Source: an uncultured Clostridia bacterium
GTDB lineage: Bacteria; Bacillota; Clostridia; Christensenellales; Pumilibacteraceae
Reading direction: 5' to 3'
Assembly: GCA_947385185.1 (NCBI GenBank)
Contig: CANDJX010000076.1
Coordinates: forward strand, 1 to 7,703
Length of the DNA stretch: 7,703 bases
Part shown: positions 1 to 5,637 of the stretch, piece after piece
Position numbering within the stretch: the stretch's first letter is position 1
Layout of the letters: every line of letters begins with the position of its first letter
The notes under the pieces: generated by a model
Databases searched by the model: none
Told to the model about the DNA's origin: nothing
What the model saw: the letters and a program-made list of their open reading frames with translations, nothing else
Translations under genes and position numbers: made by a program

Positions 1-1322
1 TGCCCTTTTCCCGCAATGACGACCGTATCGTCCTCCGTGCACATATCGAGCGCGCACTCGATTGCGGCGCGTCTGTTTTCGGATATCATATAATTCGAAG
101 CGGAAAAACCGCCTGCGATCTCGCGTATTATATCCATCGGGTTTTCCGATCTGGGGTTATCGCTCGTAATGACCGAAAAATCGGATTTCTCGCTTGCGAC
201 TTTGCCCATAAGCGCGCGCTTGCCGCGGTCGCGGTCGCCTCCGCAGCCGAATACCGCAATGACCCGACCCGGCGTTATTTCACGCACGGCGGTCAGTATT
301 TTACCCAACCCGTCCGGAGTATGCGCGTAGTCTACGACGACGCGTTTTCCCGGCTTGCCGAGTATCTCGAAGCGTCCGTCCACCTTGTTTACACGTTTTA
401 CTCCGCGGCGTATAACGTCGGCTTCAACGCCGAGCATTCCCGCGATCGTAGCGGCGCAAAGCACGTTGCTCATATTGAATCTGCCGGGAGCGCAATATTC
501 GAGCGTCATTATGTCGTCCATAATATTGGCGACGAATCTGCAGCCCTTTGCCGTCGCGCGATATTCTATACCGAATGCGTCGCTCGGATTCTCGCAGCCG
601 TAAGTAACGACGGGTATATGCGCCGTGCGTGCGATTTCTATGCCCGTTTCGTCGTCTACGTTGACGACCGCGGACATGGCGCGCGCAGGGGTGAAAAGCG
701 TTTTTTTGGCGTTGCCGTAAGTCTGCATATCCTTGAAAAAATCGAGATGATCCTGAGTCAGATTCGTAAACGCCGCAACGGTAAAACGGAAACCGTCCAC
801 TTTTTTAAGCGCAAGCGCGTGCGCTGAAACTTCCATCACCACCGCTTCCACGCCGCTGTCGCGCATCTCGGCAAACAATCTGTGCAGCTCGGGCGGATCC
901 GGAGTCGTAAGCGTGGCGGCGTAAGTCTTGTCGCCTATAACGACGCCGTTCGTGCCTATAAGACCCGTCTTATGCCCGTCCGCTTCCATTATGCTTTTTA
1001 CGATATGCGCCGTGGTCGTTTTGCCGTTAGTGCCCGTTATGCCGATCACGGTCATGCTGTCGGCGGGATTACCGTAAAAAGCCGCCGATGCGCACGCAAA
1101 ACGCGAACGAACGTCCTCGCCTATAAACTGCGGCAACGTCGTTTCGGTTTCCGTATCCGTAACGATCGCCGCCGCGCCGCGAGCTTCCGCGAACGCCGTA
1201 TCGCTTTTCAGTCTGACGTCGTTCAGGCAAAAATAAAGCCAGCCCGACTCGCATTTATCGCCGTAACCGATACCGCTTATTTCAATATCGGAATCCACGT
1301 CCATTATTTTTTTGAGAAGCAT
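1..1322 (-). CDS. murE: MurE, UDP-MurNAc-tripeptide synthetase (meso-DAP type), 3' end cut off by the window edge
   Basis: This cytoplasmic ATP-dependent ligase adds the third residue of the peptidoglycan stem peptide to UDP-MurNAc-L-Ala-D-Glu. I read 440 codons; the frame runs off the left edge at an AGKG motif that normally continues with His-Glu, so about 45-55 residues of the C-terminal domain are missing compared with typical 490-residue MurE. Visible are the ATP-binding loop GTNGKTT (97-103), MEVSAHAL (163-170), FTNLTQDHLD (185-194), a probable carbamylated lysine at K206, VDYAHTPD (330-337), GCGGDRDRGKR (359-369) and TSDNPRSE (386-393). DNPR is the family's meso-diaminopimelate signature, so the added residue is inferred to be meso-DAP rather than lysine. 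The ATG at 1322 is supported by AAGGGGG (1328-1334) five bases upstream. The N-terminal uridine-binding region is divergent: the usual DSR reads GDK (21-23). It is the last visible gene of the dcw run, 91 bases after the PBP gene. Confidence 0.96.
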   Translation of the reverse strand, partial: MLLKKIMDVDSDIEISGIGYGDKCESGWLYFCLNDVRLKSDTAFAEARGAAAIVTDTETETTLPQFIGEDVRSRFACASAAFYGNPADSMTVIGITGTNGKTTTAHIVKSIMEADGHKTGLIGTNGVVIGDKTYAATLTTPDPPELHRLFAEMRDSGVEAVVMEVSAHALALKKVDGFRFTVAAFTNLTQDHLDFFKDMQTYGNAKKTLFTPARAMSAVVNVDDETGIEIARTAHIPVVTYGCENPSDAFGIEYRATAKGCRFVANIMDDIMTLEYCAPGRFNMSNVLCAATIAGMLGVEADVIRRGVKRVNKVDGRFEILGKPGKRVVVDYAHTPDGLGKILTAVREITPGRVIAVFGCGGDRDRGKRALMGKVASEKSDFSVITSDNPRSENPMDIIREIAGGFSASNYMISENRRAAIECALDMCTEDDTVVIAGKG

Positions 1323-1343
1323 AAGAACCCCCTTGCCTGCACA

Positions 1344-1349
1344 ATTATA
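1344..1349 (-). promoter_or_regulatory. Possible internal -10 element upstream of murE
   Basis: A perfect TATAAT on the minus strand lies in the 91-base PBP-murE spacer, preceded by an upstream TGC similar to an extended -10. Transcription would start near 1337, just ahead of the murE ribosome binding site at 1328-1334. No good -35 lies 16-18 bases upstream; a TTGACT in the spacer is about 38 bases away, too far to pair. It could be a weak internal promoter for murE and downstream genes, or chance in AT-rich spacer DNA. Confidence 0.3.
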
Positions 1350-1413
1350 TAGCATTTTCTTACGTATGAATCATCAAAAACAAAAGTAGTCAAATTTCGC
1401 GAGCCGAAGCGTT

Positions 1414-3330
1414 TCAGGAGCTGTCGGGCGGATCGTCGTATTCGAGTCTGACGAGTACAACGTCGCCGACCTCGACCTTAAGCCCTGCCGCGGGCGTAGT
1501 CGAAATTACCTTTCCGCTCCCGACGAGATCCACTTTCAGTCCTGCCGCTTCGAGTATGGCTACGGCTTCTTCCGCGCTCAGTCCCGTCACTTCGGGCATA
1601 TCTATATATTGTTTTTCTTCGCCAGTCGAACGCTCCCAACCCTCATAATCGGCTATTCTCGAAAATATCCGTCCGGCATAAGGCGCGGCGGTCTGACTTC
1701 CGTAATATACGTACCCGGACGGTTCGTCTACTATGAAAAGCACCGCGTATTTCGGATCGTCCGCAGGCGCGAACCCCACGAACGACGAAACGTATTTTCC
1801 CTGCGCGACATGACCGTTTTCGTACTTTTGCGCGGTACCCGTTTTTCCGCCTATTTTTATTCCTTCCACGCCCGCTTTCGATCCGCCGCCTTCGGCTACT
1901 ACGCCGACCAGCATTTCGCGGAGAAGCGCGCTGACGTCCGACGAGATCGGGTTGCCGCGGACTTCGGGAGTATGCTCGTATACGGTACTTCCGTCCGCTC
2001 CGCGCGCGCTTTCAAGAAAATACGGCGTGTAAAGCGTGCCGCCGTTTACCGCCGCGCACACTCCCGAGATAAGCTGTACGGGCGTTACTGCGACCGCCTG
2101 ACCGAAACCGATACGCGCGAGGTCGACGTTCTTTACGCTCGCCTCGTTCATCATAATGCCCGAGCTTTCGCCGAAAAAATCTATCCCGGTCTTACTTCCG
2201 AATCCGAAACCGTGCAGATAGGAATACAGTCTTTCGGTGCCCGTAGACAGCGCAAGATTCATGAACACGACGTTACAGCTGTTTTTTACGCCTTCGGCAA
2301 GCGACTGCGATCCGTGCCCTATCGTACGCCAACACTTTATACGCTGTCCGTCCACGATATGATAGCCGGGGCAATAGAACCTGCTTGCCGTACTTGTCGC
2401 TCCGCATGAAAGCGCCGCCGCGGTCGTAAAGATCTTGAAAGTCGAACCCGGCTCGTACACGTCGGTCACGAGCTGATTTTTAGACAGAAGATTGAGCAAG
2501 TCAATATCGTCGCGCGGTATATCGTTCAAATTATACGAAGGATAGGACGCCATTGCCCGTACCGCTCCGCTGTTTACGTCCATTACTATTGCCGAACACG
2601 ACTTTGCGCCCCATTCCAGTTGCGCCGATACCGCCGCGCTTTCCGCGAACGACTGAATGGCGGAATCTATCGTCAACGTCATATCGCATCCGCGCACGGC
2701 GGGGACGTATCTGACCGCGCCGTCCTCTATTTCCCTTCCCGCTATGTCCGCGGAAGAATAGAGATAACCGTCCGTTCCCGAAAGATATTTGTCGTAATAT
2801 CCTTCGAGTCCGTTCTGACCTTTGCCGTCGATGTTCGTAAAACCTATGACTTTGGAAAGCATATTGCCGTGAGGATAATTCCGCTTGTATCCGGCGACCG
2901 AATACACTCCGGCAAGATCCGCTGTTTCTATTCTGTCCGCAATCTCGGGCGAAACCTGCCGTGCGACCGTCACTTCGCTTTTGGACTGACCTAACATATC
3001 CTCGATTTTTTCGCGTTCGATCGAAAGTTCGGACGAGAGCAACGCGGCGACCGCGCCATCGTCGGTCACGGCGTTCGGACGAACGTAAACGGTGTATACC
3101 ACGTCGTTATCCGCAAGAACGTCTCCCTCGCGGTCGTATATGATCCCGCGCGGCGCATTGAGCGGTATATCGCGGTACCATTGATCCGTAGCCTTGGAAG
3201 TCAGGAACTCGCCTTTTATTATCTGCAGATAAAACAGCCTGCCCGCAAGCATACAAAACAAAAAGGCTATTGATACAAGTACTATCAATAACCTCTTTCG
3301 TGTCTTAGTTATACTGTTGCTTTGATGCAA
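1414..3330 (-). CDS. Class B penicillin-binding protein with one PASTA domain (SpoVD/PBP2B/FtsI family)
   Basis: This membrane-anchored D,D-transpeptidase cross-links peptidoglycan at the division septum, or in the cortex if it is a true SpoVD. With the TTG start at 3330 it has 638 residues: a basic N-terminus, one membrane segment (about 14-38), the class B dimerisation domain with RGIIYDRE (61-68), and a transpeptidase domain with SxxK in EPGSTFK (catalytic Ser296, Lys299), SCN (351-353) and KTGT (496-499). A single C-terminal PASTA domain covers about 574-632. All three catalytic motifs are intact. The TTG start is preferred because GGAGG (3339-3343) lies eight bases upstream and the protein then begins just before the membrane segment. 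The frame stays open to another TTG at 3426, but that would add 32 residues overlapping ftsL. One PASTA domain resembles SpoVD (B. subtilis PbpB has two), but its place beside ftsL fits the septal enzyme; sequence alone does not separate the roles, so I give no symbol. Confidence 0.95.
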   Translation of the reverse strand: MHQSNSITKTRKRLLIVLVSIAFLFCMLAGRLFYLQIIKGEFLTSKATDQWYRDIPLNAPRGIIYDREGDVLADNDVVYTVYVRPNAVTDDGAVAALLSSELSIEREKIEDMLGQSKSEVTVARQVSPEIADRIETADLAGVYSVAGYKRNYPHGNMLSKVIGFTNIDGKGQNGLEGYYDKYLSGTDGYLYSSADIAGREIEDGAVRYVPAVRGCDMTLTIDSAIQSFAESAAVSAQLEWGAKSCSAIVMDVNSGAVRAMASYPSYNLNDIPRDDIDLLNLLSKNQLVTDVYEPGSTFKIFTTAAALSCGATSTASRFYCPGYHIVDGQRIKCWRTIGHGSQSLAEGVKNSCNVVFMNLALSTGTERLYSYLHGFGFGSKTGIDFFGESSGIMMNEASVKNVDLARIGFGQAVAVTPVQLISGVCAAVNGGTLYTPYFLESARGADGSTVYEHTPEVRGNPISSDVSALLREMLVGVVAEGGGSKAGVEGIKIGGKTGTAQKYENGHVAQGKYVSSFVGFAPADDPKYAVLFIVDEPSGYVYYGSQTAAPYAGRIFSRIADYEGWERSTGEEKQYIDMPEVTGLSAEEAVAILEAAGLKVDLVGSGKVISTTPAAGLKVEVGDVVLVRLEYDDPPDSS

Positions 3331-3334
3331 TAAA

Positions 3335-4036
3335 TCAGCCTCCGAATACAGAATTGAACCAATCGCGTATACTGTCGAATATTCCGCTTTCGTCTTCCGT
3401 ATTCCCGCCGATCCCGAGTTTGTCAAACGAATTCACTTCGCCGTTTTCGATCGCCACCATTCCGAGCTGTTCCGCTTTATCCGCAATAACCGCCGAATTA
3501 TCGAGCAACGCAAGCCCTTCGCGCTGGGTCGCAATCGTTTCTTCCTGACTTGCTATCGTCGTTTCATAGTCGACTATCTGAGCCGAAACGCTGCTTACCG
3601 CCACGCCCGTCGCTATGATACCCGTAACTATCGCGAGTACGATGCTCATATAAATTACAAGCGCGCGTTTTGCGGTAGGCGTAAGTTTACGCTCTTTTAT
3701 TACGGGGGTGACTACGCTGCGTTCTACCTTTTCTTCGCGTCTGCGCGCCATTATGTCCGGCATTACTTCCCGCGCCGATTTCTTTACCGGAGCGACGGCA
3801 GCTTCGCCGCGTACCTCGGCTTCGAGCTTCTCGGTCGTAGATGGCTCATACAGAGGAGCTATACGAGGCGCTTCCGTTTCTTCCTTTTTTTCGGGTTCGG
3901 CAACATAGCTGCGCATATTAAGCAGATCGTCGCTGAACTCTCTGCGATCCGCTTCCGCTCTGTAAGTATCGTCAACCTCGGCAAAACCGCCGAACCTGTC
4001 TTCGTCACGTTCAATACGTCTTTTGCTTGTTACCAT
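3335..4036 (-). CDS. FtsL-like septum protein with long charged cytoplasmic N-terminus
   Basis: The 233-residue product has a charged, probably disordered N-terminal region (1-120), one membrane segment (about 124-147), a predicted coiled coil (about 152-190), an ADKAEQLGM motif (185-193) resembling the end of the FtsL/DivIC coiled coil, and an amphipathic C-terminal tail (217-231). With its position between rsmH and a class B PBP, this topology identifies it as the FtsL slot of the dcw cluster. FtsL family proteins pair with DivIC/FtsB and activate septal FtsW-PBP synthesis; that role is inferred here. FtsL is usually about 100-120 residues, so the cytoplasmic extension roughly doubles it. 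FtsL sequences diverge strongly, so the call rests on topology and context. The ATG at 4036 has AAGGAAGG (4045-4052) eight bases upstream. The stop lies four bases before the PBP start. DivIC-like is an alternative name. Confidence 0.8.
   Translation of the reverse strand: MVTSKRRIERDEDRFGGFAEVDDTYRAEADRREFSDDLLNMRSYVAEPEKKEETEAPRIAPLYEPSTTEKLEAEVRGEAAVAPVKKSAREVMPDIMARRREEKVERSVVTPVIKERKLTPTAKRALVIYMSIVLAIVTGIIATGVAVSSVSAQIVDYETTIASQEETIATQREGLALLDNSAVIADKAEQLGMVAIENGEVNSFDKLGIGGNTEDESGIFDSIRDWFNSVFGG
3339..3343 (-). promoter_or_regulatory. Ribosome binding site that sets the PBP TTG start
   Basis: GGAGG is formed by the last two glycine codons of the FtsL-like gene, just before its TGA stop (3337-3335). 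It sits eight bases upstream of TTG at 3330. There is no in-frame ATG near this point, so it decides the start. The arrangement suggests that ribosomes finishing ftsL reinitiate on the PBP gene. Confidence 0.75.
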
Positions 4037-4060
4037 TGTATTTTCCTTCCTTGATTATTA

Positions 4061-4978
4061 TTACAATTTTTCCGCCGCTCTGAGCGACGCGCTCTTGCTT
4101 CTGCTGTTGCTGTTCCGCTCTTCCTCTGAAGCTTTTTTGTTTGTTTTTATTATCTTTATCTCGGCTTTGTGACCGCACACGCAAATCGGTAACGATTTAT
4201 CGCACAGACAGTCTGTCGCCATTGTTTTCATTGTTCTTTTTACTATTTTGTCTTCGAGCGAGTGGAACGTTATTACGCATAATCTTCCGCCGCTCTTAAG
4301 TCGCCTTATGATACCCTCTACCGCTTCGCCCAGCCCGTCCAGTTCTCCGTTTACTTCTATGCGAAGCGCCTGAAACGTCTGTTTCGCGGGGTGACCGCCT
4401 TTTCTGTGCGGTACGCTGTTTTCTATGATCTCCGCAAGTTCACCGGTCGTCTTTATGCTGTCGGTTTCGCGCCGACGCACGATACCGCTTACTATGCGTC
4501 TGGCGAAAGGCTCTTCGCCGTACTCGTACAGAATTTTGAGCAATTCTTCGGGACTGTAGCCGTTCACCACGTCGTAAGCCGTCATTCCGCCGCGATTGTC
4601 CATACGCATATCGAGCGGCGCATCGTATCGGTAAGAAAATCCTCTCGACGGTTCGTCGAACTGATGCGACGAAACCCCGAGGTCGAGTAACGCTCCGTCG
4701 ATTTTATCGATTCCGTCGTCGTCGAGCACTTCGGCAAAATTCTTGAAATTGGTTCTGACGAGCTTATACCGACCTTCGTATCCTTCTTCGTCGAATAACT
4801 TTCCCGCATAAGCGATCGCGTCGCCGTCGAGATCGGTCGCAATTACCCTACCGCCGTTTCTCATTATTCCGAGGGAATGTCCGCCGCCGCCGAGCGTGCC
4901 GTCGAAATACAGTCCGTCCTCTTTTACGTCGAGGATTTCAAGCACTTCGTTAAGCATTATCGGAGTGTGATAAAACAT
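4061..4978 (-). CDS. rsmH: RsmH, 16S rRNA (cytosine1402-N4)-methyltransferase
   Basis: RsmH (MraW) uses S-adenosylmethionine to methylate N4 of C1402 in the 16S rRNA decoding centre. The 305-residue length is typical. Family motifs run in order: HTPIMLNEVL (4-13), the SAM-binding loop FDGTLGGGGHS (25-35), LLDLGVSSHQFD (97-108), RGFSYRYDAPLDMRMD (112-127), HPAKQTFQALRIEVN (196-210) and VITFHSLED (235-243). Near the C-terminus is the family's paired-cysteine segment (C257, C259, C266, C268), and the protein ends in RAAEKL. The ATG at 4978 shares a base with the mraZ TGA stop (TGATG). The nearest Shine-Dalgarno-like AAAGGAG (4993-4999) is 14 bases upstream, longer than usual, so translation probably depends on coupling to mraZ. 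The FtsL-like gene follows after 24 bases. Confidence 0.98.
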   Translation of the reverse strand: MFYHTPIMLNEVLEILDVKEDGLYFDGTLGGGGHSLGIMRNGGRVIATDLDGDAIAYAGKLFDEEGYEGRYKLVRTNFKNFAEVLDDDGIDKIDGALLDLGVSSHQFDEPSRGFSYRYDAPLDMRMDNRGGMTAYDVVNGYSPEELLKILYEYGEEPFARRIVSGIVRRRETDSIKTTGELAEIIENSVPHRKGGHPAKQTFQALRIEVNGELDGLGEAVEGIIRRLKSGGRLCVITFHSLEDKIVKRTMKTMATDCLCDKSLPICVCGHKAEIKIIKTNKKASEEERNSNSRSKSASLRAAEKL

Positions 4979-5418
4979 CAGTCGGCTTTCGGCTCCTTTC
5001 CCATACTGTTGAATATATCGTCGAGATCTATCGAGTTTTCATACTCCCGCCATACTTCTTCCGACCACAGCTCGACACGATCGCGGACGCCGATACTGAT
5101 AACGTTCTTCCGAATTTTGCCGTATCCGAGCAAATACGACGGAAGCGTTATTCTGCCCTGCTTGTCCTCTTCGACGAAATCTCCGTTCGAGAATATCTCG
5201 CGCATTACGTCGAGTCTGGGATCTGCGGCATAGCCGTCCACTCCGTCGAACTTATCGGACAAAATCCGCTCCGCTTTATCTCGCGGGAAAATGTACAGAC
5301 AATGATCTTTTCCGATCGTAACGTAAGGATTCGGGCCGAGCGCGTCTTTGAACTTTGCCGGTATTCTTATTCTGCCTTTGTCGTCAAGCTGATGACTGCT
5401 TCTGCCTGTCAAAAACAT
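4978..5418 (-). CDS. mraZ: MraZ, transcriptional regulator of the dcw cluster
   Basis: MraZ is an AbrB-fold DNA-binding protein that forms ring oligomers and binds repeated TGG-containing boxes at its own promoter; in studied bacteria it controls the dcw operon. The 146-residue protein has the expected two half-domains, each with a DxKGRxxxP motif: DDKGRIRIP (12-20) and DKQGRITLP (85-93). Length and the MFLTGR...LDDKGR start are typical. The ATG at 5418 has a very strong ribosome binding site, AAAAGGAGG (5427-5435), eight bases upstream. It is the first gene of the operon, about 25 bases after the predicted transcription start. Its stop overlaps the rsmH start. Candidate operator boxes lie directly upstream, supporting autoregulation. 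Whether it represses or activates here cannot be read from the sequence. Confidence 0.98.
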   Translation of the reverse strand: MFLTGRSSHQLDDKGRIRIPAKFKDALGPNPYVTIGKDHCLYIFPRDKAERILSDKFDGVDGYAADPRLDVMREIFSNGDFVEEDKQGRITLPSYLLGYGKIRKNVISIGVRDRVELWSEEVWREYENSIDLDDIFNSMGKEPKAD

Positions 5419-5449
5419 ACGGTTCGCCTCCTTTTCGTTTCTTGCGTAT

Positions 5450-5479
5450 AATATATCACATTCTATTTGTAGCTGTCAA
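5450..5479 (-). promoter_or_regulatory. Sigma-A-type promoter of the mraZ operon
   Basis: A perfect -35 box TTGACA (5474-5479) is followed after 18 bases by TATATT (5450-5455), a five-of-six match to the -10 consensus. Transcription would start near 5443, giving a leader of about 25 bases that carries the mraZ ribosome binding site. No other promoter of comparable quality was seen upstream of the dcw genes, so it probably drives the whole run through murE and beyond. Confidence 0.85.
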
Positions 5480-5514
5480 CCACAAATGACCATTTTTCTC
5501 CAAATTTTTCCCCA
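5478..5514 (-). promoter_or_regulatory. MraZ-type operator: four TGG boxes upstream of and touching the -35
   Basis: Reading on the minus strand, TGGGG starts at 5514, TGGAG at 5502, TGGTC at 5492 and TGGTT at 5482, with steps of 12, 10 and 10 bases. Known MraZ boxes are short TGG-core repeats with about one helical turn between them, directly upstream of mraZ. The last box overlaps the TTGACA -35, so an MraZ ring bound here would occlude RNA polymerase, which favours repression. The repeat is seen directly; binding is inferred from the family. Confidence 0.7.
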
Positions 5515-5542
5515 CAAGTATCATTTTTTAAGAAAAAACATG

Positions 5543-5578
5543 AAAAAAAGAACGAAGGCTGTTTCCGTTCCTTTTTTT
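5543..5578 (-). terminator. Intrinsic terminator of rnr
   Basis: Minus-strand transcripts leaving rnr meet an inverted repeat with GAACG (5566-5570) and CGTTC (5550-5554) as stem arms, extendable by two A-T pairs across a bulged G, with a six-base loop. Seven Ts follow (5543-5549). A matching A-run precedes the stem, so the outer arms can also pair and the structure could act on plus-strand transcripts as well. It lies about 60 bases after the rnr stop and upstream of the mraZ operator, separating the two transcription units. Confidence 0.75.
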
Positions 5579-5637
5579 GGTCAAAAAATTAGAAATATTG
5601 TTCTATACTGTTATAAATTATTCTATTATGTCGTTTT

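Noticed and set aside
321..1352. Plus-strand open frames of 156-168 codons opposite murE
   Set aside because: murE is complete and motif-rich on the other strand; these are antisense shadows rich in Arg and Ala with no recognisable domain.
1609..2409. A 266-codon plus-strand open frame opposite the PBP gene
   Set aside because: It is antisense to an intact PBP with all catalytic motifs, resembles no known family, and has a composition typical of a shadow of biased codon use.
3331..3426. A longer PBP start at TTG 3426
   Set aside because: It would overlap the FtsL-like gene by about 90 bases and add 32 residues unlike the family, while a well-placed GGAGG supports the TTG at 3330.
5579..5637. 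The AT-rich stretch between the rnr stop and the terminator, examined for a small RNA or second promoter
   Set aside because: It contains TTGACC- and TATA-like words, but no pair with correct spacing and no stable stem; it is probably just the rnr 3' untranslated region.
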